From JBCBRD01 sp039819785 (GTDB lineage: Bacteria > Pseudomonadota > Alphaproteobacteria > Rhizobiales > Hyphomicrobiaceae): a DNA stretch of 64,000 bases. The first letter of the stretch is position 1. Each line of letters opens with the position of its first letter. The DNA lies in assembly GCA_039819785.1 (NCBI GenBank), contig JBCBRH010000010.1, forward strand, positions 1 through 64,000. Reading direction: 5' to 3'. The notes beneath the pieces are model-generated. The model did not search any database and was not told where the DNA came from. It saw only the letters and a program-made list of their open reading frames with translations. The position numbers were made by a program, and so were the translations under genes. Positions 17,162 through 25,560 of the stretch are shown piece by piece.

Positions 17162-18547
17162 CTAGTTCTTCTTCGGGTTCATGGACGCGCGGAAATTAGC
17201 TGCCCACCCCTCCCGCTCCGTTTGTCGCGCACGGCCAATGGCCAGCGCGTCGTCCGATACGTTCTGTGTGATGGTTGAACCGGCCGCCACGTAGGCCCCC
17301 GATCCAAGGTCCGTCGGCGCCACGATGGCTGAGTTTGAACCGATAAAGACGCCGTCGCCGAGCGTGCTGCTGGCTTTGTTGAAGCCGTCGTAATTGCAAA
17401 AGATGGTGCCTGCACCAATGTTGCACGCTGACCCAATTGTTGCGTCGCCAATGTAGCTTAGGTGATTGGCCTTGGAACCCTGGCCGATTATTGCATTTTT
17501 CACTTCGACAAAGTTTCCAATATGGACGTCCGGTTCAAGATGTGCACCCGGGCGTAGCCGCGCGAACGGGCCGATCGTGGCACCTGATTTCAACACAACG
17601 CCTTTGTTTGATTTCGCGTCAGCACCTTCCAAGTGGCAGTTCGCCTTGATGGTCACGTCGTCTTCGACGCGGACCCCTGGGCCGAAAAAGACGTTTGGTT
17701 CAATTGTCACGTCAACACCGAACCGGGTATCGTGGGACAAGGTCACGGTCTCAGGTGCCAGCATGGTCACGCCGGACAACATGGCGGCCTTGCGGGCGCG
17801 GCTTTGCCAGATGGCTTCGGCCTGGCTGAGCTGGACGCGGGTGTTGACACCGAGCACCTCGTCTTCGGCGCATTTCACGACGCGAGTGGAATGACCATCG
17901 GCACGGGCCACCTCGATGGCATCGGTCAGGTAGTACTCGCCGTTTGCGTTGTCGTTGCCGATCTTGTCGAGCAAGCCCAACAGGTTTGCCGTTCGGAAGG
18001 CCAAAACGCCGGAGTTGCACAGACGGATTTTGCGCTCCTCATCGGTTGCGTCTTTTTCTTCACGTATGGCGAAGAGTTCTCCGTGTGGATCTGTCAGCAG
18101 CCGCCCATAGCCGGTTGGGGTCGCGGCTTCAAATCCCAGGACGGCAACACCGGCACCAGCGCCAAGTTCAGCGGCGAGCCGCTCCAAAGTGCCAGCCGTG
18201 ATCAGGGGTGTATCGGCGTACAGAACCAGCACATCGCCATCGTGGTCCGATAACGCATCGCGGGCGGCAAGCACGGCGTCGGCCGTTCCCGATTGGTTGG
18301 TTTGAACGAACACCTGGGCGGAACTGTTCAGCTTGCAGACTTCGGCGCGCACATCGTCCATCCCGGGACCGATAACGACAGCGACTTTGGCGTTCCTGCC
18401 GGTTGCCGCAAGTTGCAGGACATGCGCCAACATGGATTGTCCGGCGATGTGATGAAGCACTTTGGGACGTTTGGATTTCATGCGTGTGCCCTTGCCAGCG
18501 GCCAGGACAACGATGAGCAATTCAGGTTCAGACATACATTCTGCCAT
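17162..18547 (-). CDS. glmU: Bifunctional GlmU (N-acetyltransferase / uridylyltransferase)
   Basis: Acetylates glucosamine-1-phosphate and then couples it to UTP to give UDP-N-acetylglucosamine. The protein is 461 residues. The uridylyltransferase domain opens with VLAAGKGTRMKSKRPKVLH, containing the GxGTxM..P..K nucleotide-binding signature. The C-terminal half is a hexapeptide-repeat left-handed beta helix (IGPFARLRPG, IGNFVEVKNA, NHLSYIGDA, GAGTIFCNYDG) that holds the acetyltransferase site. Two starts are possible, 18547 and 18535 (MSEPELLIV), with neither ribosome site decisive. It is the first gene of the glmU-glmS pair and is divergent from a SPOR-like gene. Confidence 0.97.
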   Translation of the reverse strand: MAECMSEPELLIVVLAAGKGTRMKSKRPKVLHHIAGQSMLAHVLQLAATGRNAKVAVVIGPGMDDVRAEVCKLNSSAQVFVQTNQSGTADAVLAARDALSDHDGDVLVLYADTPLITAGTLERLAAELGAGAGVAVLGFEAATPTGYGRLLTDPHGELFAIREEKDATDEERKIRLCNSGVLAFRTANLLGLLDKIGNDNANGEYYLTDAIEVARADGHSTRVVKCAEDEVLGVNTRVQLSQAEAIWQSRARKAAMLSGVTMLAPETVTLSHDTRFGVDVTIEPNVFFGPGVRVEDDVTIKANCHLEGADAKSNKGVVLKSGATIGPFARLRPGAHLEPDVHIGNFVEVKNAIIGQGSKANHLSYIGDATIGSACNIGAGTIFCNYDGFNKASSTLGDGVFIGSNSAIVAPTDLGSGAYVAAGSTITQNVSDDALAIGRARQTEREGWAANFRASMNPKKN

Positions 18548-18915
18548 CTTGTTGAAACGTCATTTCTCGCACGGGCCAAAAAGCGTGACGGATGTGGCTG
18601 GTGGCGGGTCGTGCCTGCATACCGCTCAGAACTTGATACCGTCCAGAATTTGGGTTGAACAGCCAACGCTTTGCAAGCGCCCGGTGCAGACCGCTGAGTC
18701 GTCGTAATGCAACACCTCTGCCAGCACGATTGGCAACTGTTGAAGGTGATGCCTTTTGGACAATTCCACAGCCGCTGACGGCGAGGGCTGGCGGTTTATT
18801 GACCGGTTGGGGCGAGTCAGTCAGTTGGTCAAGAGGCAGGTTTCAGAAGGGTTCGCGGGGATTTCCCGCACGAAAACAAGCGTTCACACCGCCTGCCAAT
18901 TGGGTCAGCACCGCC
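18548..18915. other. Divergent intergenic region between glmU and the SPOR-like gene
   Basis: About 370 bp that should carry promoters for glmU-glmS (leftward) and for the secreted protein at 18916 (rightward). An open frame extends the rightward gene back to 18655, but the extra 87 residues are unlike a leader and would place a long soluble stretch ahead of the membrane segment. No specific regulatory site was recognised. Confidence 0.4.
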
Positions 18916-20070
18916 ATGTCACAGTCCTCATCACAGCGCAAAACGTCCAACTCCGGCCACGCGCCGTCCAGCAAATCAAGCGGATTGCCAACGGTGTATG
19001 TGGGGCTCTGGGCCGCGCTCGGCGTGGTCTCTCTGGGGTATATGGGGGCCGCTGCCCTCACCGTTACACCCGGTCCAGCCACTGACCCCCACCCCATTCT
19101 GGTCGAAAATTCGGCTATCCCAACCCGCGAAAGCCAGCCACCTTCGGCTGGGATTGATGCGACGTTGCAGCAGCGATTGGCGGACAAGCGTCGCTCCCTT
19201 GCGGAAGTGGTCGACGAACTCCAGGCACCGACCCAACACACCCCGCAGGCGCCGCGGTTGGCTGAGGCTCCCGAGCCCGATGATCGGTTGGGGTCAGGCA
19301 ACCAGAACGGTCCTGGCGTTCTGGCTTCCAAAGCGGTTCGCACGACAACGATTGCTGGGTTGCAGCGCCCCAGTCCATCAGTCAACGGCGCAGATACCGT
19401 CGCGTCAACGGCCTCTGAAGCCCCGCTTGGGGTTTCGATCCTCAATGGTGCACCTGGTGCATCGATTGCCGCGGAAGCGACGGCGGTTGCCAAGACCCAG
19501 GCAGACCAGGCCGTGAGGATACTGCAATCTCCCGCTGCAGCTGTTCAACTTGCCCGGAACGCGGGATCGCCCGTTGAGCGCAAGGTTCCCCCGCTGACGA
19601 CGGGCAGTATCAAACCGCCACCCTTACCGATCAGGGGACCGGCCCGGCCGAAGCTCAAACCCGCAGCGATCGCCGCCAAGATACGGCCGACAACTGCGCC
19701 TACGCCAACGGGTTTTGGGGCCACCAATGTCGCGCGTGCGGAACCGGCCCGACGGGTTGCTGCTGCGACGCCGCCTGCTGCACGCCGACTTGGCGCGAAC
19801 GAGTCGCCAGCGATGGGCGTTCGGCTTTCGGTTGCCCCATCAATCGATGGGCTTAGGTTGCAGTGGACACTGCTCCGCGAACGCCACGGGACATATCTTG
19901 GCGGGCTATCTGCGCGCTACATCCAGACATCGCGGAATGGAGCGCCTGCCAACTACGAGCTTGTTGCCGGGCCATTGTCAGGTGCGGTCCAGGCGCTTGA
20001 ATTGTGCCAGGATGTTTCCCGGTCAGGGACCCGGTGTGTGGTTGGCGACTTCGTCGGCAATGCGCTATGA
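18916..20070 (+). CDS. Membrane-anchored protein with degenerate SPOR-like C-terminus
   Basis: About 384 residues from the ATG at 18916 (MSQSSSQRKTS). A short Ser-rich cytoplasmic tail leads to one membrane helix (VYVGLWAALGVVSLGYMGAAA), then a long low-complexity Pro/Ala/Thr region of about 240 residues. The C-terminal block of about 80 residues looks like a SPOR fold by pattern (YLGGLSARYIQTSRNGAPANY, then VAGPLSGAVQALELCQDV and a closing CVVGDF), although similarity is weak. If correct, it would bind septal peptidoglycan. The gene is divergent from glmU. The call for the C-terminal domain is inference; the membrane anchor and disordered middle are plain. Confidence 0.75.
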   Translation: MSQSSSQRKTSNSGHAPSSKSSGLPTVYVGLWAALGVVSLGYMGAAALTVTPGPATDPHPILVENSAIPTRESQPPSAGIDATLQQRLADKRRSLAEVVDELQAPTQHTPQAPRLAEAPEPDDRLGSGNQNGPGVLASKAVRTTTIAGLQRPSPSVNGADTVASTASEAPLGVSILNGAPGASIAAEATAVAKTQADQAVRILQSPAAAVQLARNAGSPVERKVPPLTTGSIKPPPLPIRGPARPKLKPAAIAAKIRPTTAPTPTGFGATNVARAEPARRVAAATPPAARRLGANESPAMGVRLSVAPSIDGLRLQWTLLRERHGTYLGGLSARYIQTSRNGAPANYELVAGPLSGAVQALELCQDVSRSGTRCVVGDFVGNAL

Positions 20071-20185
20071 GGCCAGGCGGGCCGGAGCGCAGTTCAACCT
20101 TGGACGTGCAGACAGGCCGCTGCGCCTTGGCAAATCCAAGCCGCAAAGCCGGGATCTCTTGTCAGCCTCAAGGGCTTCCCCCGGC

Positions 20186-21190
20186 TCAGAGCTGGTTGTA
20201 GGCCACGTTGAACGTATCGCAGGCCTGCATTTTCCCGCTTTCGAAGCCTTGTGTGAACCAACGGCGCCGCTGGTCGGCTGAACCGTGTGTGAAGCTATCT
20301 TTCACCACGTAGCCCCGGGTCCGCTTCTGGATCATGTCATCCCCGATCTGACTTGCCGCGTTAAGGCCCTCCTCGATATCGCCGCGCTCCAACCGGTTGT
20401 TGAGCTGGTGATTGAGGTTGGCCCAGACGCCCGCGAGACAATCAGCTTGCAGCTCCATGCGCACCTGCAACGCATTGCCCTCGATTTTCGACGCGCTTCG
20501 TTTGGCGCGTTGAACCTGTTCGGCAATTCCAAGAAGCTTTTGCACGTGATGCCCGACTTCGTGGGCGATGACGTAGGCCTGAGCGAAATCACCTGGTGCC
20601 TGGAACTGCCGCTTGAGTTGGTCAAAGAACCCCAGGTCGATGTAAATCTCCTCATCGGCTGGGCAATAAAATGGCCCCATGGCCGACTGACCCGTTCCGC
20701 AGGCCGTTGCGATCGAGCCCGTGAAGAGATTGAGTTTGGGTTCACGATAGTCTTTCGAAAATGACGCAAAAACCCGGTTCCAGACGTCCTCTGTATCGGC
20801 CAGAACGCGACCGATGAATACTTTCATCTCATCATTCTGGCTAGCTGTCTGCGTTCCGTCCGAACGCTGCTGACCACCGGGAAGCCCAGGAATATCAAAC
20901 GGGCTTTGCTGGTTGCCCGAGCGTGGAATTTCACCTGATTGCGGAAGTTGGAAACCGCCGCCGTTGCCAAAGATAAGCGACAGCGGGTTCAGACCCATGA
21001 ACCACATCACCACACCGATGATCAGCAAGGTCGTAATACTGAAACCACCACGACGGCCACCCATGGGGATCTGTACGCGACGGGTGCCAGATGACCTGCC
21101 GCCGAAGCCTGGGATGCGGAACCCGCCTCGGCTGCGGCCCCGGTGATCCTCGACATTACTGCTCTGCCGGTCTTTGTCGTCGTAACGCAT
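20186..21190 (-). CDS. YpfJ-family neutral zinc metallopeptidase
   Basis: 334 residues from the ATG at 21190, which has GAGGA just upstream; an in-frame ATG at 21226 lacks one. The N-terminus is a Gly/Arg-rich cytoplasmic segment (DDKDRQSSNVEDHRGRSRGG), then one membrane helix (SITTLLIIGVVMWFMGLNPLSLIFG), then the peptidase domain with the zinc motif AHEVGHHVQ (HExxHH) and the downstream region MELQADCLAGVWA, where Glu or Asp would complete the metal site. Members are annotated as neutral zinc metallopeptidases or YpfJ; the physiological substrate is not known. The domain is expected to face the periplasm. Confidence 0.93.
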   Translation of the reverse strand: MRYDDKDRQSSNVEDHRGRSRGGFRIPGFGGRSSGTRRVQIPMGGRRGGFSITTLLIIGVVMWFMGLNPLSLIFGNGGGFQLPQSGEIPRSGNQQSPFDIPGLPGGQQRSDGTQTASQNDEMKVFIGRVLADTEDVWNRVFASFSKDYREPKLNLFTGSIATACGTGQSAMGPFYCPADEEIYIDLGFFDQLKRQFQAPGDFAQAYVIAHEVGHHVQKLLGIAEQVQRAKRSASKIEGNALQVRMELQADCLAGVWANLNHQLNNRLERGDIEEGLNAASQIGDDMIQKRTRGYVVKDSFTHGSADQRRRWFTQGFESGKMQACDTFNVAYNQL

Positions 21191-21412
21191 AAGGTCCTCA
21201 TACAAACGCAAGGTCGTCCGCCGCACGGCAGATCTCTCAACACATCACAAACGTGTATGGGGCATGCCCCGTATCAAGGCAACTCATAGTGCGCTTAGGT
21301 GCTGCGATGGCTTGCGGTGATACGTGTTCACGCGTGAGTGCAAAGAGTTGTGCCAGCTGCTGGCCAGGGTGGATGGCGGATGTCTGTCAGCACGCCATCC
21401 GTTCCGGCACGC

Positions 21413-22855
21413 TCAGTCTGCTTCACCATCCACTGAGGTTCGCTTGGTTCGCGCGCCGGGCAGCATCAAAAGTGTTCCGGTCTGATTGGTGATGGTCTCA
21501 CCAGTCTGCTTTACCTTCGGCTGGGCCCGCAGCAACCCGCGAACCGCGCGTGAGGCAGAGATCGCACCGTCGTTGACGAACGCTTCGTGATTGGTCTCGA
21601 TGTCTTTCGGGTCATAGCGGTAATTGACCATGAGACCATGTCCCTCCCGCAGCCCTTTCTCGCTTGGATCACCCAGCCAATTGATCTGCTCCAAGCGTGC
21701 ACCATTGCCCAGGTGGAAGCGGGCAACGGGATCGATGGGTTTGCCCTCTGCTGTTTTCGCCCGCAAAAAATACTCAGCGGCCAAGGCCATCAGGGACGAC
21801 TTTATCGCGTCTTCGGAAATGTCATCATCCGGCCAGCCCGGGTCCTGTAGTTGCGCGAAGGCGTTACGGTCATCAGGCGTCAAATGGTGAATGCTGTCGT
21901 CGGCCATCACCCGGTCCAGCCAGCGCGCGAAACGGGGAACCGGAGACAGCGTCACGAACGTCTTCAGGGTCGGCATGTCTTTCAGAAGTTCGTCAACCAC
22001 CTGCTTGATCAGGAAGCTGCCGAATGAAATGCCTTTCAGTCCTTCCTGGCAGTTTGAGATGGAATAAAACACAGCTGTCGTTGGCTCGCGCAACGCTTCG
22101 TTGGCAGCCGGTTCATCGAGCACCGGACGGATTGCAGCAGGCGTTTCATTCATCAACGCCACTTCGACGAAAATCAGCGGTTCATCGACAAGCGCTGGAT
22201 GGAAGAATGCAAAGCAGCGGCGATCGCACGGGTCCAGTCTCCGGCGCAGATCATTCCAGTCGCGGATCTCGTGCACCGCCTCATACTTCATGATTTTTTC
22301 AAGGATCGAGGCCGGCGTTTGCCAATCAATCCGCCGCAAGATCAAAAATCCCCGATTGAACCAGGAGTAAAACAAATGTCGGATATCCCGATCGACGATA
22401 CGCAGCTCCGGAGCGTCATGGAGCAACCGTGAAAGGTCACGCCGCATCTCAACCAGTTGGGCAGTGGCACCAGGTGCCAGGTTCAGCCGGCGGAAGAATT
22501 CCTGGCGCGGGCTTTCCACGGCTGATTGAAGCTTGATGAGGGCTGCATCGTCACCATCCGAGATGTAGCGTTCCGCGGCAGCGTTTATCTTGCTTGGGTC
22601 TGGCCTCAAGGCTTCGGCCAGATAGATGAAGAAGTCGCGGCGTTCGTCTTTTCCAAGCTTGCCGTACTGGACGAGAATTTCCTGTGCGATCGCAACACCC
22701 GATGCCTCGCCCTGGCCGGACACCAAGGCATTCACGAGTTTTTGCATTGAGCGCGTGTCATCCCCACCGAACAGCGCACTGGGAAGCAGCGCACGGCCCT
22801 GATCGGCGACATTGTTCATCAGTTCCTGGAGGAACGACACGTTCAGTGGGTTCAT
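21413..22855 (-). CDS. Malonyl-CoA decarboxylase
   Basis: Converts malonyl-CoA to acetyl-CoA and CO2. About 480 residues from the ATG at 22855, preceded by GAGG at about ten bases; an ATG at 22873 is the alternative. The two-part family architecture is clear: an N-terminal helical oligomerisation domain, then the GNAT-like catalytic domain with the hallmark SNCQEGLKGISFGSFLIKQV and KTFVTLSPVPRFARWL. Bacterial homologues are common in Rhizobiales, where they occur in malonate utilisation (MatA), but no malonyl-CoA synthetase or malonate transporter lies nearby. A role in keeping malonyl-CoA levels in check is equally possible. Confidence 0.95.
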   Translation of the reverse strand: MNPLNVSFLQELMNNVADQGRALLPSALFGGDDTRSMQKLVNALVSGQGEASGVAIAQEILVQYGKLGKDERRDFFIYLAEALRPDPSKINAAAERYISDGDDAALIKLQSAVESPRQEFFRRLNLAPGATAQLVEMRRDLSRLLHDAPELRIVDRDIRHLFYSWFNRGFLILRRIDWQTPASILEKIMKYEAVHEIRDWNDLRRRLDPCDRRCFAFFHPALVDEPLIFVEVALMNETPAAIRPVLDEPAANEALREPTTAVFYSISNCQEGLKGISFGSFLIKQVVDELLKDMPTLKTFVTLSPVPRFARWLDRVMADDSIHHLTPDDRNAFAQLQDPGWPDDDISEDAIKSSLMALAAEYFLRAKTAEGKPIDPVARFHLGNGARLEQINWLGDPSEKGLREGHGLMVNYRYDPKDIETNHEAFVNDGAISASRAVRGLLRAQPKVKQTGETITNQTGTLLMLPGARTKRTSVDGEAD

Positions 22856-23170
22856 GGCTGGTTTCGCCTCCATCTCGGTCTCAAAGCAATGTATACAATC
22901 GACCGCCGAATTGCACTGATCATGCGTGTTACTCTAGGCGTGATACGTGGCCTTTGCGATGGTGCACGTTTTCAGTGTTGGCCAATCGTGGAAGGCGCTA
23001 CGGCTTCACGGCTCTGCCCGCGTGAAATAGCTACCTCAGCAGCGTGGCACTCGTTCGGCAGATCGCTTCCGGACTTTTACGCCATGACGCAGCTTTGAGA
23101 TTTTAACGTTTCGTTAACCGCGACGCAGCGAATCTCCATGTCATCACGCATGGAAAGGATCGTCTGTGTC
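22856..23170. other. Intergenic region upstream of the peptidase-like gene, no gene seen
   Basis: About 315 bp between divergent genes. It contains an AT-richer run near 23098-23118 (TTTTAACGTTTCGTTAACC, with the palindrome GTTAAC) that could be part of a promoter. No coding or RNA gene is supported. Confidence 0.35.
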
Positions 23171-23656
23171 ATGGCCTATGTCGCCGCGCCCGTTTCGCCA
23201 TCCAGGTCCGGCCTCTCACCGGCCAAGAACGACACCGGCCGGATCGCCTATTGCGGACCTTATGTCTTGTCTGCGCTCACGGGATTTCCAATTAGCAGAT
23301 GCGAACACGAAGTGAACCGTGCACGCGGTGTCAGCGAAGACGTCGGCATCAAGGGGACATCCAGCGAGGAAGTGGCCGTGGCCCTGCAGGCGCTTGGCTT
23401 TGCGATGCACATCAAGGCGGATTATCAGCACCTGCCACGCAAGGAGCACCCGACATTATGGCAGTGGATGCAAAAGCCGCGTAACGCATGGGTCCATTAC
23501 ATTCTTGCCGTTCACAAGGGCAAGGAAGGCCACTGGATCCTCGTGAAGGGCGTCAAGATGTGTGACACCTTCACCGAGGGCCAATGGCAATTCGTCTGCG
23601 ATGGCCCACACCGCGGCGCGCGGATCATGGAAATCTACGAGGTGCGGTCTGTTTAG
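23171..23656 (+). CDS. Papain/C39-like putative cysteine peptidase of unknown role
   Basis: About 161 residues from the ATG at 23171 (AAAGGA lies 12 bases upstream; ATGs at 23138 and 23150 are alternatives). Three blocks suggest a papain-fold catalytic site: Cys in YCGPYVLSALTG near the N-terminus, like the QxxCG helix of C39 peptidases; His in GHWILVKG; and Asp immediately after in MCDTFTEGQW. There is no signal peptide, so the protein should be cytoplasmic. Phage and chromosomal proteins of this general kind occur, but I do not know a named family. No substrate or partner is evident; the neighbours are malonyl-CoA decarboxylase and EF-P. Peptidase activity is inference from motif spacing. 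Confidence 0.7.
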   Translation: MAYVAAPVSPSRSGLSPAKNDTGRIAYCGPYVLSALTGFPISRCEHEVNRARGVSEDVGIKGTSSEEVAVALQALGFAMHIKADYQHLPRKEHPTLWQWMQKPRNAWVHYILAVHKGKEGHWILVKGVKMCDTFTEGQWQFVCDGPHRGARIMEIYEVRSV

Positions 23657-23741
23657 CTCGTCCCGCTAAGCGCGGTTTGGCAGACAGGCCGCAGGCCGTC
23701 ACAGGGCCACCCGCGTCTGAGCTACGGGTCTCAGTCCTTGC

Positions 23742-24311
23742 TCAGTCCTTGGCGCGTTCCACGTAAGACCCGTCCGCGGTCATGACGACAACGCGGGTGC
23801 CAGCTGCGATGTGAGGTGGGACCATGATGCGGGCCCCGTTGGCCAAAATCGCCGGTTTATAGGACGACGACGCGGTCTGCCCTTTCACGACAGGGTCGGC
23901 TTCAACGATCTCGTAGGTCGCGCGCTGCGGCAGGACGATGGCGACCGCATTGCCTTCATGCATCGACACCTGGCATTTCATATTTTCGAGCAGCCAGATG
24001 CCGCTGTCGCCCATCACGTCTTTTGAGACGACGATTTGGTCATAGGTTTCGGGGTGCATGAAGTTGAACCCCATTTCGTCTTCGTAGATGAAATTGTAAT
24101 CCACCTCTTCGACGAAAGCGCGCTCGACCTGATCTGTTGTCCGGTAGCGCTCGGTGAGCTTGACCCCATCGGCAATGCGACGCAATTCGAAGTGCGTCAC
24201 CGGCGTTCCCTTGCCTGGATGAATGTTATCGGCCGTCATGACCACGGCCAGCTTGCCATCCAGATCGAGAACATTGCCTTTGCGAATAGAGCTTGCGATT
24301 ACCTTGACCAC
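23742..24311 (-). CDS. efp: Elongation factor P
   Basis: Relieves ribosome stalling at polyproline sequences. The reading frame extends upstream, but the real start is the GTG at 24311 preceded by GGAG at eight bases. It gives 189 residues, the family length, and places the modified lysine of the PGKG loop exactly at position 34. Three beta-barrel domains follow the usual pattern, including DYNFIYEDEMGFNFMH and the C-terminal IMVPPHIAAGTRVVV. Lys34 is the residue that receives beta-lysine from EpmA with EpmB acting on the lysine. Both enzymes are encoded divergently next door, so the whole modification system is local. GTG start inferred from family alignment. Confidence 0.97.
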   Translation of the reverse strand: MVKVIASSIRKGNVLDLDGKLAVVMTADNIHPGKGTPVTHFELRRIADGVKLTERYRTTDQVERAFVEEVDYNFIYEDEMGFNFMHPETYDQIVVSKDVMGDSGIWLLENMKCQVSMHEGNAVAIVLPQRATYEIVEADPVVKGQTASSSYKPAILANGARIMVPPHIAAGTRVVVMTADGSYVERAKD

Positions 24312-24507
24312 CCGTGGATCTCCATCATTGTAGGGGAACCGACCCTGAAGCCTAGACAAACAGCCCAGGCGGTCGGCGTTGTGCGCGCTGCGTGCGCTTC
24401 GCAGGACACTGATCGCGAACCAATACTCTGTTGAACCCCAACCGCCAAGACCGGCGTGCAGGAAAGCCTGTACATCAGGCGGCCCGCTGGAAAACGTCAC
24501 ACGTCAT

Positions 24508-25560
24508 ATGACAGCATCTTCACCCTGGTGGGATCGTTCCCTTCACCAAGACCGCCGCCCGTTTCTCCTGGCCCGCAACCGCGTCATGGGTGCGTTGCGC
24601 AGTTGGTTTGTTGATCAAGGGTTCATTGAGGTCGAGCCTGGGATTGCCCAGGCTTCACCGGGCAATGAGACCCACCTGCACGCCTTTGAGACCCTGGCCG
24701 TCGGCCCAGACCTCACCGAAACGCCGCTTTACCTGCACACGTCGCCGGAGTTTGCCTGTAAGAAACTGCTGGCTGCCGGAGAGACCGCGATCTTCAGCTT
24801 TGCGCCTGTGTTCAGAAACCGGGAACGCGGCAGGTTGCATAGCCCTGAGTTCACAATGCTGGAGTGGTACCGCGCGGATACCGGCTACGCCGTCATGATG
24901 GCTGACTGTGTGCAGATTGTCCGAACAGCACTTGCGAGCCTTGATGCTGATACCCTTAGGTTTGATGATAGGCGGGCCCATCCCAACCATGCCGACTTTG
25001 AGAGCCTAACGTTCGCCCAGGTGATTGCCGAGGCGCTCGCCTGCGAGGTTGCGGACGTGAACCGCGTCTTGGCAGCTGAAGACTTCGCAGCCCTTGCAGC
25101 ACTTTCTGAGGCAAACGGGCATCCTCATCGCGAGACCGATGATTGGTCCAGTCTCTTGTCGCGTCTGATCACCGTGGCAGATGATGGACTTGGGCTTGGA
25201 GCGCCCGTGTTTGTGACTGATTACCCGGCCAGTGAGGCGGCTTTGGCCGCGCGTGATGCCGCCCGACCCTGGTTGGCCGAGCGCTTTGAACTTTATGCCT
25301 GCGGTGTTGAACTGGCCAATGGATTTACCGAGCTGACCGATGCCGATGAACAGCGCGCACGGTTTGAGACCGAGATGGCGGAGAGGGCGCGTATCTACGG
25401 ATCGCGATACCCAATTGATGAGGGGTTTTTGACCGCGCTTGACGCCATGCCGCTCGCCAGCGGCTGCGCCATGGGCTTTGACCGGCTGATCATGTTGGCG
25501 ACAGGTGCACCACACATCGACCTCGTCCGCTGGACACCGTTTCCAGGCGATGCCGCATGA
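24508..25560 (+). CDS. epmA: EF-P beta-lysylation enzyme EpmA (GenX/PoxA)
   Basis: A class II lysyl-tRNA-synthetase paralogue lacking the tRNA-binding N-terminal domain; it attaches (R)-beta-lysine to Lys34 of EF-P. From the ATG at 24508 it is 350 residues. Family features are GNETHLHAFET, SPEFACKKLLAAG, the motif 2 block FAPVFRNRERGRLHSPEFTMLEWYRAD and a C-terminal GCAMGFDRLIML (motif 3). An upstream ATG at 24379 would extend it into the efp leader without family support. Its last four bases overlap the start of epmB (ATGA), so the two are translationally coupled. It is divergent from efp. Confidence 0.96.
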   Translation: MTASSPWWDRSLHQDRRPFLLARNRVMGALRSWFVDQGFIEVEPGIAQASPGNETHLHAFETLAVGPDLTETPLYLHTSPEFACKKLLAAGETAIFSFAPVFRNRERGRLHSPEFTMLEWYRADTGYAVMMADCVQIVRTALASLDADTLRFDDRRAHPNHADFESLTFAQVIAEALACEVADVNRVLAAEDFAALAALSEANGHPHRETDDWSSLLSRLITVADDGLGLGAPVFVTDYPASEAALAARDAARPWLAERFELYACGVELANGFTELTDADEQRARFETEMAERARIYGSRYPIDEGFLTALDAMPLASGCAMGFDRLIMLATGAPHIDLVRWTPFPGDAA

